Shown here: one piece after another, positions 8,433 through 15,955 of the stretch
Numbering within the stretch: the first letter of the stretch is position 1
How the letters are laid out: each line of letters opens with the position of its first letter
Notes under the pieces: model-generated
What the model saw: only the letters and a program-made list of their open reading frames with translations
Databases searched by the model: none
What the model was told of the DNA's origin: nothing
Assembly: GCA_029554345.1 (NCBI GenBank)
Contig: JAKPJF010000021.1
Location: 1 to 46,187, forward strand
Reading direction: 5' to 3'
Source: Spirochaetota bacterium
Lineage (GTDB): Bacteria > Spirochaetota > UBA4802 > JAFGJZ01
Length of the DNA: 46,187 nt
Translations under genes and position numbers: made by a program

Positions 8433-8441
8433 TATAACTTT

Positions 8442-8867
8442 CTACTTCTCCTTTATTGTGTAAGTAAGTGATCCCGAAACGGAAATTATCCTCATGAATT
8501 TCATCGCCGGTGATGTTATATAACTATTGATGTATTCTTTATTTTCCCATTCATAATGTCCTTGAAGAGTGTTCGTTTTTCTGCACATGTAGAATTTTTT
8601 TGAAATGAATCCCGGAAATCCGGCGTAAAAAGGTGTACTAAGTACAGGAAGAATATATCTTTGAAAAAAAGATAATTTATTAACGCGGAAGCGGATGTTC
8701 AGTTTTGATTTGGATGGAAAAATCTCTTTATCCGGAATTGAAACTTTTAAAAAATATAAATTACTGCTTTCTGTTTTCCTTGCAAAACTGTTATTTATAA
8801 ATCTTATACTGATTTTTCCTGAAAAAAACAAAAAGTGATATTTGATGAATGATTTTATAAGTTTCAT
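8442..8867 (-). CDS. Hypothetical protein, possibly YdhR/ABM monooxygenase-like
   Basis: The protein is 141 residues. The second half (AGFPGFISKKFYM, NTLQGHYEWENKEYINSYITSP) resembles the core of YdhR/ABM-type dimeric alpha-beta barrel proteins, in which a PGL.SK strand is followed by GG.Y.WES..A. The N-terminal 45 residues are unlike that family. AGGAAG lies before the ATG. The gene is 8 bases after the TetR gene and 9 bases before EFR1, so it is surely co-transcribed. A monooxygenase function is only suggested. Confidence 0.5.
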   Translation of the reverse strand: MKLIKSFIKYHFLFFSGKISIRFINNSFARKTESSNLYFLKVSIPDKEIFPSKSKLNIRFRVNKLSFFQRYILPVLSTPFYAGFPGFISKKFYMCRKTNTLQGHYEWENKEYINSYITSPAMKFMRIISVSGSLTYTIKEK

Positions 8868-8875
8868 GCGGCTTC

Positions 8876-9460
8876 CTATTTTTCTTCCTTTATGCCGTTT
8901 ATTATTATTCTGAAAGCATCAGAAATTCTTGATTTTTTTTCATGAGGTTTGTAATCGCTTTTTAGGTAATAAAGAATTATCGATTGAAAAGACTCGTAAA
9001 CTACTTCGGCGTTAATATTCTTTTTCAGTTCATTAATGAGAATTCCCTCATTGATAAAACCAATTATACTTCTGTTTATTTCTTTTCTTCGGCTGATTAT
9101 ATTTGTTTCAATGGAAGGAAAATCTTTGAAAACACAGGAGAAAGATTCGGAGTATACGGCATTTAATAAATCCAGATAAACGTCTGAAGCTTTTTCCAGT
9201 CTTGATGAAAAATCATCATCAGAATTGAGAATGCCGAATAAACGGGATTGGACATCTTTTATATGTTCCATAATTGATTCTTGAATAACTTCTTCTTTTG
9301 ACCCGATGATCCGGTATAATGTGTTTTTCGCAAGTCCGACTCGTGCGGACAAATCGTCCATGTTCCAGCCTTTGGTTCCTTTTGTGAATATGATTTCGCC
9401 GACATGCCGAAGAATTTGTTTTTTGATATTTTCATTGTCGTATTTTATTAGTGTGCTCAT
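8876..9460 (-). CDS. TetR-family transcriptional regulator
   Basis: The protein is about 194 residues. The N-terminal HTH is clear (QILRHVGEIIFTKGTKGWNM, DDLSARVGLAKNTLYRIIGS, KEEVIQ), followed by an all-helical ligand domain of normal length. It heads the operon containing the ABM-like and EFR1 genes, so it likely represses its own operon in response to a ligand. The ATG at 9460 is chosen because the upstream in-frame TTG is itself the -35 hexamer. There is no Shine-Dalgarno sequence. Confidence 0.85.
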   Translation of the reverse strand: MSTLIKYDNENIKKQILRHVGEIIFTKGTKGWNMDDLSARVGLAKNTLYRIIGSKEEVIQESIMEHIKDVQSRLFGILNSDDDFSSRLEKASDVYLDLLNAVYSESFSCVFKDFPSIETNIISRRKEINRSIIGFINEGILINELKKNINAEVVYESFQSIILYYLKSDYKPHEKKSRISDAFRIIINGIKEEK

Positions 9461-9467
9461 GTGAACT

Positions 9468-9496
9468 ATGAAACAGCATATAGTGTATACTGTCAA
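9468..9496 (-). promoter_or_regulatory. Promoter of the TetR operon
   Basis: On the minus strand a consensus TTGACA (9491-9496) is followed after 17 bases by TTTCAT (9468-9473), then 7 bases to the ATG, placing the start of transcription at or next to the start codon. The spacer begins with the palindrome GTATAC (9485-9490), a possible part of the TetR operator. Confidence 0.4.
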
Positions 9497-9531
9497 GATG
9501 AAAGTAGTATAAAGTGCTTTTGTGTAATATG

Positions 9532-9547
9532 CCGCCCGTTAGGGCGG
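9532..9547. terminator. Terminator-like hairpin
   Basis: CCGCCC and GGGCGG form a GC stem with a 4-base loop GTTA. On the plus strand a T-rich stretch follows, but no plus-strand gene ends here. It lies between the nitroreductase stop and the TetR promoter, so it may insulate them. The T-tract is on the wrong strand for the nitroreductase. Confidence 0.35.
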
Positions 9548-9642
9548 TTATTGAATTATTATTTTTTCAGTTCATTATCAAACGCTTTTGAAACACCGGC
9601 AAATCGAATGGAAAACGGCTTGTTATAAGATATTTTTCTCCT

Positions 9643-10236
9643 TTAGAATGTTTCGTTAATTACTATCTGGTCACGTGATTTCCGTGTTTTATTATGTCGA
9701 TCCGGTGACTGTTCTTTGTCCGCAGAATATCCGACGAGAAGAATGTTCACCGGTTCATATTCAACAGGAATATTGAAGTTTTCTCTAATTGCGTCAGGCT
9801 TGAAGTATGTCATCCATAGACTGCCGAGTCCCAGGTCTGTTGCAGCGTGCATTATATGATCCGTTACAATTGAAGCGTCAATATCCGATGTGATTTTTCC
9901 GTCAAACGGGCGTTTCCATGCTTCTTTGATGTTCGCACATATTATAAATGCGGATGAAGCTCCGTATGTTTCCGCTCCCTTTGAAAGTTTTCTGATGCCT
10001 TCCTGCGTCTGAATTACTAATATGCGGTAGGGTTGAATATTTGCCGCTGTCGGTGAACATATTCCGGCTTCAATAATTGTGTCGATTTTCTCAGCTTCGA
10101 CTTTTTTTTCGGCATACTTTCTTACTGAATAGCGTTTTTTTGCAATCTGAAGAAAATAGCTTTCTGAATTCTTTCTACCTGAAATTTCAATTCCTGAATC
10201 CGAACTGCCGCAGCAGCTGCTTTTTCCGTGTGACAT
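9643..10236 (-). CDS. Nitroreductase-family flavoprotein with Cys-rich N-terminus
   Basis: The protein is 197 residues. Nitroreductase hallmarks are KKRYSVRKYAEKKVE, AGICSPTAANIQPYRI, ASIVTDHIMHAATDLGLGSLWM and VNILLVGY. These bind FMN in a dimer and use NAD(P)H. The first 25 residues carry an unusual SCCGSSDSG segment, which could bind metal or sense thiol state. A strong AGGAGG precedes the ATG. The upstream 100 bases carry repeated TTACAGTT elements shared with the adjacent Rrf2 gene, suggesting Rrf2 control. The substrate is unknown. Confidence 0.85.
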   Translation of the reverse strand: MSHGKSSCCGSSDSGIEISGRKNSESYFLQIAKKRYSVRKYAEKKVEAEKIDTIIEAGICSPTAANIQPYRILVIQTQEGIRKLSKGAETYGASSAFIICANIKEAWKRPFDGKITSDIDASIVTDHIMHAATDLGLGSLWMTYFKPDAIRENFNIPVEYEPVNILLVGYSADKEQSPDRHNKTRKSRDQIVINETF

Positions 10237-10263
10237 TTGTACCTCCTAGTGTAAAAATATATA

Positions 10264-10335
10264 TTACAGTTAGATGTGATATTATCCCGGTGCATGCAGT
10301 CCGGCACACTAACAGTAATCCAAAATGTTACAGTT
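10264..10335 (-). promoter_or_regulatory. Repeated TTACAGTT operator-like sites before the nitroreductase gene
   Basis: Identical TTACAGTT octamers occur at 10264-10271 and 10328-10335, with a related inverted AACAGTAA at 10311-10318. The same octamer recurs at 10781-10788 in front of the Rrf2 gene. This is consistent with binding sites for the Rrf2 regulator. Confidence 0.45.
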
Positions 10336-10348
10336 TGCGGCAAAAAAA

Positions 10349-10762
10349 TTACATTTGCTGCATCTTATCCAGAACTTTCTGTAAAGAGTAATCTTCGAGA
10401 TAGTCCTGAAATTTCTCATCGGCATCGGACAAAATGATGTCCAAGACTTTTTCTATATTTACTCCTATTTTACAGGAAGGACAGCACGAATGACATTTTG
10501 CCTTCATTAGATCATCATGGGTTAAAGTATAAATATCTTTCAAAGTTACCTTTTCAATATTGCATGATATGAAAAATCCGCCTCCTGCGCCTTCTTTTGA
10601 TTCAATGTATCCGGCGTTTTTCATCTTCGATAAGACTTTTCGAATGCGCACGGGGTGAACCTTGAGCATGGATGAAAGTGTTGAACTTGTTAAGCAGGCG
10701 TCTTTATCTGCTGCAAGCAGCAATATTGAATGCAGACCCAATGCGAAATCACTATTGATCAT
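10349..10762 (-). CDS. Rrf2-family regulator with a CxxCCxxC cluster
   Basis: The protein is 137 residues. The N-terminal winged helix (LTSSTLSSMLKVHPVRIRKV, LSKMKNAGYIESKEGAGGGF) is typical of Rrf2. Cysteines C90, C93, C94 and C97 form CHSCCPSC in the loop where IscR/NsrR carry Fe-S ligands, although spacing differs from the classic C-x5-C-x5(7)-C. It probably senses redox, NO or Fe-S status and controls itself and the nitroreductase 113 bases downstream. Confidence 0.85.
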   Translation of the reverse strand: MINSDFALGLHSILLLAADKDACLTSSTLSSMLKVHPVRIRKVLSKMKNAGYIESKEGAGGGFFISCNIEKVTLKDIYTLTHDDLMKAKCHSCCPSCKIGVNIEKVLDIILSDADEKFQDYLEDYSLQKVLDKMQQM

Positions 10763-10766
10763 TAAG

Positions 10767-10798
10767 TGTTACAAATATTGTTACAGTTAATTTGTCAA
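10767..10798 (-). promoter_or_regulatory. Promoter and direct-repeat operator of the Rrf2 gene
   Basis: The minus strand has TTGACA (10793-10798), a 17-base spacer and TTTGTA (10770-10775). Two TGTTACA copies (10767-10773 and 10779-10785, plus strand) lie 12 bases apart across the -10 region and spacer, fitting autoregulation. Confidence 0.45.
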
Positions 10799-10881
10799 GC
10801 ACTTGCAGAAAAATGTTTGACTCATTTTCGCGATTTCAGTGATACTTAAAAAATATTAACCAATGTTTAAAGAGGTGTTTG

Positions 10882-11646
10882 TTGAAAGTTGGTTTGCTCG
10901 GTTTCGGAAGAACAGGCAGAATGGTAGCTCAGGAAATTATTTCAGATGATGAATGTAACCTATTGTGGGTTGCTCGAAAGTCGGCTGAAGCTCTTGGCGA
11001 TTATGTCGGCGAAATGTTCGGATTTTACCGTAAAGAGGGTGAGATAATATCGAAGCAGAATATTCTCAGAGATGGATTTTTTCCTGATAATTCAGTAGAT
11101 GTTGTAATAGATTTCTCTTCTCAGTTTGCCGTAAAATATTATCCGGAATTCGCAAAGCACGGAATAAAAATCGTATCGGCGATATCACACTATTCAAAAC
11201 ATGAGCTTGAAGTGATAAAAAAGGTCAGCCGTAAGACTGCTGTTCTTTATTCGCCGAATATAACCATCGGTATAAATCTGATCATGGTTATGGCTAAGAT
11301 GCTTAAAGAAATTATTCCATTCGCGGATATTGATATAATTGAAGAACATTTTAAAAATAAGAAAGGTCCGTCGGGTACAGCTGAACGAATCGCTGAATCT
11401 CTCGATTTGAATCCCGATAAAGTAAAAAGCATCCGTTCGGGCGGAATTGTCGGAAACCATGAAATTCTTTTCGGATTACCGAATCAGGTTCTGAGACTCT
11501 GCCACGAAACATACAGTCGCGCCGCTTTTGCTCTTGGCGCGATTCACGCCGCGAAATGGATTTCGGATAAATCTGAAGGACTATATTCGATGGAAAGTCT
11601 GATTAACGAAAAAATAAAATCACATATTAATAAAGAAGAGGTATAG
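10882..11646 (+). CDS. DapB-like dihydrodipicolinate reductase family protein
   Basis: The protein is about 254 residues. It has the Rossmann start VGLLGFGRTGRMVAQEI and the DapB substrate-loop equivalent EEHFKNKKGPSGTAERIAE (canonical E.HH..K.DAPSGTA). The second His is Phe but the first His, Lys and PSGTA are kept. The SGGIVGNHEILFG motif is also present. In lysine/diaminopimelate synthesis DapB reduces dihydrodipicolinate. The substitutions mean this could be a paralogue with altered substrate, and no other dap gene is nearby. The start is a TTG: 10882 gives 6 bases from AGAGG; 10879 is the alternative. Confidence 0.75.
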   Translation: MKVGLLGFGRTGRMVAQEIISDDECNLLWVARKSAEALGDYVGEMFGFYRKEGEIISKQNILRDGFFPDNSVDVVIDFSSQFAVKYYPEFAKHGIKIVSAISHYSKHELEVIKKVSRKTAVLYSPNITIGINLIMVMAKMLKEIIPFADIDIIEEHFKNKKGPSGTAERIAESLDLNPDKVKSIRSGGIVGNHEILFGLPNQVLRLCHETYSRAAFALGAIHAAKWISDKSEGLYSMESLINEKIKSHINKEEV

Positions 11647-11653
11647 AGAAAAG

Positions 11654-11824
11654 ATGAAAAATATATTGAGAATTGCCGGTTTGATTGCCGCGGGGGTTAT
11701 GATTGCCTTTGCTGTTATGATGAAAGAAAAAAATAATGTAAGCGTAGTTCTTTTTCTTGTGAGTTTTTCTATAGTTGCGTTTGTCTTAAAAAGCTTTCAA
11801 AAAGGAGTTGATGCTCCTAAGTAA
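11654..11824 (+). CDS. Small two-TM membrane protein
   Basis: The protein is 56 residues. Two hydrophobic helices (about 5-22 and 29-46) are separated by a charged KEKNN turn, and the tail is polar. The ATG at 11654 lies 7 bases after the DapB-like stop, with GAGAAAAG as a weak ribosome-binding site, so it is probably co-transcribed. Function is unknown. It is easily missed because of its length. Confidence 0.5.
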   Translation: MKNILRIAGLIAAGVMIAFAVMMKEKNNVSVVLFLVSFSIVAFVLKSFQKGVDAPK

Positions 11825-11841
11825 ATTATTGCAGTAGATAT

Positions 11842-12402
11842 GTGAATCTTTTTGATATCATAGAAAAAACCGATTACATGCTGTTGATGTTTGTCAGGGA
11901 TAATCTGTCGTCACTAGTCTGCGACAGATTATTTGTTTATATTTCGCGTGCCGGAAACAGTGCGTTCCTATGGATGGTTTCGGCGGTTATATTTCTTTTT
12001 TTTAAAAAGACCCGTCCCGCGGCCTTTTTGACGGTATTTGTTTTCGTTTTTGAACTTTTATTCTTTGAAGTAATAATCAAGAATGCATTTGCGCGCCCGC
12101 GTCCGTTCGTTGAATATGGAGTGAATATAATAATTCAGCCGCCGTCTTCATTTTCATTTCCGTCCGGACATGCATTATCTTCTTTTTCTTCTGCTGTAAT
12201 TTTTTATCATTTCATAGGCCGTAAAGCACTTCCGTTTATTCTGATGGCGCTGCTGATAAGTTTTTCGAGAATATATCTATTAGTTCATTATCCGTCTGAT
12301 GTTGCGGCAGGCGCGCTTTTCGGAATTCTGACTGCATACGGTGCAGTCAGAATTTACGAACATCTAGTCATCTCTTCCGGAAAGAAGCCCCAGACGGATT
12401 AA
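11842..12402 (+). CDS. PAP2-family membrane phosphatase
   Basis: The protein is 186 residues with about five TM helices. The acid-phosphatase signature is complete: K80-x6-R87-P88, P107-S-G-H110 and S142-R143-x5-H149-x3-D153. Such enzymes dephosphorylate lipid phosphates such as undecaprenyl pyrophosphate or phosphatidate at the membrane. The start is GTG, 17 bases after the small membrane gene and without a clear Shine-Dalgarno sequence. The 3' end overlaps the convergent peptidase gene by 39 bases. Confidence 0.85.
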   Translation: MNLFDIIEKTDYMLLMFVRDNLSSLVCDRLFVYISRAGNSAFLWMVSAVIFLFFKKTRPAAFLTVFVFVFELLFFEVIIKNAFARPRPFVEYGVNIIIQPPSSFSFPSGHALSSFSSAVIFYHFIGRKALPFILMALLISFSRIYLLVHYPSDVAAGALFGILTAYGAVRIYEHLVISSGKKPQTD

Positions 12403-13059
12403 ATAATAGAGAAGGGTTACTATCGCGGATGCTGCAGCGGCAACATATGTCATTGCGGCGGCGCTGAGAACCTTTTCTACACCGCCGATTTCGTTGGGTC
12501 CTACAATGCTGTATCTTCTTACGAGCTCTTTCGCTCTTGAAGAAGCATTAAATTCTACCGGAAGTGTTATCAGCTGAAAGAAAACGACCGCGCTGAAGAG
12601 TATTATGCCGAGCTGCATTAGTCCTGCAGAATTCATTATCATTCCGAGAAATATAATTATGTAAGAGCCCCATGATCCGATGCTTGCCATAGGTACGACT
12701 GCCGATCGTATTGCGAGAGGTGAATATTTTTCGGCATGCTGAAGAGCGTGACCTGTTTCGTGAGCTGCTACTCCGATTGAAGCTATAGAGTTTGAATTAT
12801 AAACGTCGGGAGAAAGTCTGACTTCCTTCGCCTTCGGATCGTAATGATCTGAGAGGAATCCGCTGGATTTAACGACTTTAACGTGTGCAAGTCCGTTAGC
12901 TCTCAAAATATACTCCGCCGTGTCCTTTCCTGTCATGCCTGAAGAAGCCGGAATTTTTGAATATTTTGAGAAACTGCTTTTAACTTTCACCGATGCCCAC
13001 ATTGAAAACAAAAGCACCGGAAGTATCATTGCGATGTATAGAGGATCAATGCCAAACAT
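12364..13059 (-). CDS. Neutral zinc metallopeptidase, YugP-like
   Basis: The protein is 231 residues. An N-terminal TM helix is followed by an HETGHALQH zinc-binding helix (H100, H104) and a C-terminal group of hydrophobic helices. This is the arrangement of PF04298 (YugP-like) membrane peptidases. AAGGAG precedes the ATG. The substrate is unknown. It is convergent with and overlaps the PAP2 gene. Confidence 0.85.
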   Translation of the reverse strand: MFGIDPLYIAMILPVLLFSMWASVKVKSSFSKYSKIPASSGMTGKDTAEYILRANGLAHVKVVKSSGFLSDHYDPKAKEVRLSPDVYNSNSIASIGVAAHETGHALQHAEKYSPLAIRSAVVPMASIGSWGSYIIIFLGMIMNSAGLMQLGIILFSAVVFFQLITLPVEFNASSRAKELVRRYSIVGPNEIGGVEKVLSAAAMTYVAAAASAIVTLLYYLIRLGLLSGRDD

Positions 13060-13123
13060 AAAAACTCCTTTTTAATTTCTTATGAGAATAATATAACAAG
13101 AAAAAGCATATTTGAAAAGAATT

Positions 13124-13705
13124 TTACCATGTAATTATGTAAGTGCATGAATCCGCTCCTTTTTTTCTCGAAGGACTAGTTGAGTCTGTTGTTACTCTTA
13201 TTCTGTCTCCTTTTACTTTGAACTTATTTGCCGCAGATTCGATTATTCCCTTGTCAAAATCACTTGGGTAAGGATTATCGCATACCATGGTAATTCTTTT
13301 TTCAGAATCTTGTCTGAAAGCATAGTGCCCGATTCCTTCGAGCATTGATCCGTTTTGCGGATCGAACATTATTCTGCCCTGAATTCTATGGTTCATGTGA
13401 TAGGCTATATCAATTGATGAAAGTGCGGTTTCAATTGAGTTAACCTGCGGAGGCCAGTCTGCGTTTTCCGGGATTTGTCTCCCAATCTCCATGAGAGTAT
13501 ATTCTCCGACATTCTCGGCGATTTCTTTGAACGCATCGAGCCATGACTGCTGTAAATACCAGTCATTTTCTTTCGGGGAGGAAATCCCTTTTGATTCAAG
13601 AATTTCAAGTGCGATTTCTCTGAAAGTATCCATTCCCGCAACAATCGAAAGAACAGTCTGTCCGTTGACTTCAACATCGTGAGAAAGAGCTGTGAATTGT
13701 GCCAT
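13124..13705 (-). CDS. Uncharacterised soluble protein, candidate sensor domain paired with a chemoreceptor
   Basis: The protein is 193 residues without TM or signal. No family is confidently recognised. The layout is a helical N-terminal half, then strands with a conserved-looking NPYPSDFDKGI, and a terminal RKKGADSCTYIITW. The last C-x-Y-x-I-x-W strand resembles the end of V4R/HNOB-like small-molecule sensor domains, but this is a weak impression. It starts 15 bases after the MCP stop with an AAGGGG ribosome-binding site, so the two are one operon. The link suggests a soluble input component for the receptor. Confidence 0.5.
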   Translation of the reverse strand: MAQFTALSHDVEVNGQTVLSIVAGMDTFREIALEILESKGISSPKENDWYLQQSWLDAFKEIAENVGEYTLMEIGRQIPENADWPPQVNSIETALSSIDIAYHMNHRIQGRIMFDPQNGSMLEGIGHYAFRQDSEKRITMVCDNPYPSDFDKGIIESAANKFKVKGDRIRVTTDSTSPSRKKGADSCTYIITW

Positions 13706-13720
13706 ATATACCCCTTGATA

Positions 13721-14962
13721 TTATTCGAAATCTGAAAGTTTGTTCATGTTGTCAAAAATTTTATGAATAAGATCGCGGCTTTTCAAGGTGGCGCGTTCGA
13801 TACTTATTCCCACATTTTTAAGCGCTTTAATGCTGTCCACCATTCCGTCTGCTGACCGTGTGAGATTTTTTGCATCTTCGCTGATGCGGTTTACTTCCTG
13901 TGCTACGTTTTGTGTTTCGGATGATATCACGGCTGTGCTTTCATTCTGCTGAAATATGGCTCCTGTTGTGTTTGATATTTCTCTTTTTACGTCATTGATA
14001 ATGGAATAAATCGATTTAACTTTTTCAACTGTATCAGATGATGTTGTGCGCATAAGATTGATGTTGGTGTTGATTCCGGTCAGTGAATTATTTGTTTGTC
14101 CGGCGAGTTCGTTTACTTCTGCCGCAACTATCGCAAAGCCTTTTCCGAGGTTACCCGCGCGTGCAGCTTCAATTGTAGCGTTGAGCGCCAGCATTTTTGT
14201 CTGATCGGAAATGTCCATAATCATCGTAACAATTCTTTCTATTGAACCGCTTGCTTCCTGGAGACGGTGTACAAGGCTGATTGTTTCATCGGTTGAAGTT
14301 ACGGCATTTTTAGTTATAGATTCTGCATTTTCTGAAATGACGGATATGTTTTCGTTTGTTGCGGTAAGTTCTTCCGTGGCTGCGGCTAAGCTCGAAATAC
14401 TTTCATAGGTCTTGCCTGTGCTTTGTGATACGAGAGCGATGCTGTTATTTATTATTTCAACATCAGATATGATATTTCCTATTTTTGAATTTAATGTCCG
14501 GAGAAAAAAGAAATATTGTTCTGTTACCGCAGCCAGACCGTTTAATGCCGGGCGTATTTCTTCGAAGCAGTCTTCAATTTCATTCCTGTGTTTGGTGCAT
14601 TTGTCGCCATGCGATTTTTTGATTTTTTCGAAAATTTTGTGCAGAGGGTGGAAATCTCTTTTTGCTGATTCTTCATCACTGAGAACTTCGGTTAATTTTT
14701 CGGTAAGTCCGTTTGACATTTTTTTGAGGCATATGACCGTAATGATAAATGCAGTTAGTACAGATACTGCCGCAGCAATAAATAACATATTTTCAGGAAT
14801 CAAATGAAAGGAGAAAAAAACAGCATTAAGAAAAACTGCTGTGATTGTGAAGACGGCGGCCCCTGCTTTTTTTACAGGATCATATTTTTTAAATCTGGCA
14901 GAAATGTGTAAGACAACGGCAGCGGCAATTGAGATGAATGGAACTGACAGGTATGCAGTCAT
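13721..14962 (-). CDS. Methyl-accepting chemotaxis protein without a periplasmic sensor domain
   Basis: The protein is 413 residues. Three closely spaced TM helices (about 3-21, 33-54, 58-79) leave no room for an extracellular ligand domain. Then comes a cytoplasmic linker with several Cys/His residues ([18 protein letters not shown]) and a signalling domain with the hairpin tip [19 protein letters not shown] that binds CheA/CheW. It may sense through the membrane, through the Cys/His linker or through its operon partner. It has no C-terminal CheR-tether pentapeptide. AAGAGG precedes the start. Confidence 0.9.
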   Translation of the reverse strand: MTAYLSVPFISIAAAVVLHISARFKKYDPVKKAGAAVFTITAVFLNAVFFSFHLIPENMLFIAAAVSVLTAFIITVICLKKMSNGLTEKLTEVLSDEESAKRDFHPLHKIFEKIKKSHGDKCTKHRNEIEDCFEEIRPALNGLAAVTEQYFFFLRTLNSKIGNIISDVEIINNSIALVSQSTGKTYESISSLAAATEELTATNENISVISENAESITKNAVTSTDETISLVHRLQEASGSIERIVTMIMDISDQTKMLALNATIEAARAGNLGKGFAIVAAEVNELAGQTNNSLTGINTNINLMRTTSSDTVEKVKSIYSIINDVKREISNTTGAIFQQNESTAVISSETQNVAQEVNRISEDAKNLTRSADGMVDSIKALKNVGISIERATLKSRDLIHKIFDNMNKLSDFE

Positions 14963-15118
14963 AAAACCTCTTTATGAAAAAATGTATTCCACCGTGAATT
15001 TGTTTTTATGATTGTTCAATTTATTTTTTGAATCAGATGAAAAATAATTGATTAGTTTTTATTTTTAATTTAAATGTAGCTTAAAGTTTTAAATTTCCAA
15101 AGGTGATACGGTAAATAT

Positions 15119-15574
15119 ATGAAAAAGATCCTGTTTGCTGTTTCAATTGTTTTTTCTGTGTTTTTGTCTGCGGATGATTTTTCTTACCGCGGAATATTTC
15201 TCGGTATGAATAAATCTGATCTGCTCAGGGAGGTTGACGGACTTCCGTATATTGAGACTTCGGATAAGATAGTCATCGGCAATTATCATGATTCTTCAGT
15301 ACTTGTAACTGTGACCGGAAATAAAGTTTCAGATTTTACGGTGAAAACTGATTCTGAGGATGATAAAAATGAATTTATCCGCCTTATAGCAGAATTATCT
15401 GCGAAATTCGGTAAACCTTTCTATCTTGATTCTAAAAAGTTTAAGGCGCTCTTTGCAAAAGACGGTAAATTCGTATCTTTGCGTATTAACAAAAAGTCTT
15501 CAGGTTTTACAAGATTTATAGGTTTCGGATATTCCAAAGAATGCTATAGTATTAAAAGTGTTCTTGAAGACTAA
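15119..15574 (+). CDS. Small exported protein of unknown function
   Basis: The protein is 151 residues with a signal peptide (MKKILFAVSIVFSVFLSADD, cleavage likely after the SA). The mature part has a YRGIFLGMNKSDLL motif, as in short periplasmic proteins where a strand and helix begin with GI.lGmsk.el. It lacks a lipobox and other domains. It is monocistronic, between the chemoreceptor (divergent) and the hydrogenase operon. Confidence 0.6.
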   Translation: MKKILFAVSIVFSVFLSADDFSYRGIFLGMNKSDLLREVDGLPYIETSDKIVIGNYHDSSVLVTVTGNKVSDFTVKTDSEDDKNEFIRLIAELSAKFGKPFYLDSKKFKALFAKDGKFVSLRINKKSSGFTRFIGFGYSKECYSIKSVLED

Positions 15575-15619
15575 AAGATGATATATAATTCATAAAAATA
15601 TCGCATAATTCTTGAATAA

Positions 15620-15635
15620 TGTGAAAAATATCACA
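15620..15635 (+). promoter_or_regulatory. Perfect TGTGA-N6-TCACA operator upstream of the hydrogenase operon
   Basis: TGTGA (15620-15624) and TCACA (15631-15635) form an exact palindrome with a 6-base AT spacer. It matches the CRP/FNR-family half-site consensus and nearly matches Rex-type TGTGAA-N4-TTCACA sites. It lies 8 bases upstream of the -35 box, a usual position for an activator. Confidence 0.6.
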
Positions 15636-15643
15636 CTAATTTC

Positions 15644-15672
15644 TTGACCGTTTAACCCCTCTTCGATAATTT
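15644..15672 (+). promoter_or_regulatory. Promoter of the hydrogenase operon
   Basis: TTGACC (15644-15649) is followed by GATAAT (15665-15670, 15-base spacer) or TAATTT (15667-15672, 17-base spacer). The ribosome-binding site and start codon of the first gene lie directly downstream. Confidence 0.45.
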
Positions 15673-15688
15673 GTCGATGGAGTTCAAT

Positions 15689-15955
15689 ATGGAAAGTGAT
15701 ATTAAGACTGTGATTTCTGTATGCATGGGCAGTTCCTGTTTTTCAAGAGGAAACAACGAAAGTATCGAATTGATAAAAAAATATATATCGGATTACAATC
15801 TTTCCGAAAGAGTCATTCTCAAAGGAAATTTATGTCATGCCAATTGTTCACTCGGCCCCAATATGTCTATCGGAGACAACATGTATCAGGGGATTTTGCC
15901 TGAAAATATTTATGATATAATGAAGTCGGCTTTTCCTTCTGAGAGGAAAGAGTGA
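15689..15955 (+). CDS. NuoE-like thioredoxin-fold [2Fe-2S] protein
   Basis: The protein is about 88 residues. The four [2Fe-2S] ligands are in CMGSSC (C-x4-C) and CHANC (C-x3-C), followed by LGPNMSIGD, as in the C-terminal domain of NuoE/HydC-type subunits. It lacks the N-terminal helical domain of full NuoE. It is the first gene of the hydrogenase operon and probably passes electrons to or from the H-cluster proteins. The ATG at 15689 is chosen because GGAG lies 6 bases upstream; earlier TTG and ATG codons overlap that site. Its stop overlaps the next gene's GTG start (GTGA). Confidence 0.8.
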   Translation: MESDIKTVISVCMGSSCFSRGNNESIELIKKYISDYNLSERVILKGNLCHANCSLGPNMSIGDNMYQGILPENIYDIMKSAFPSERKE

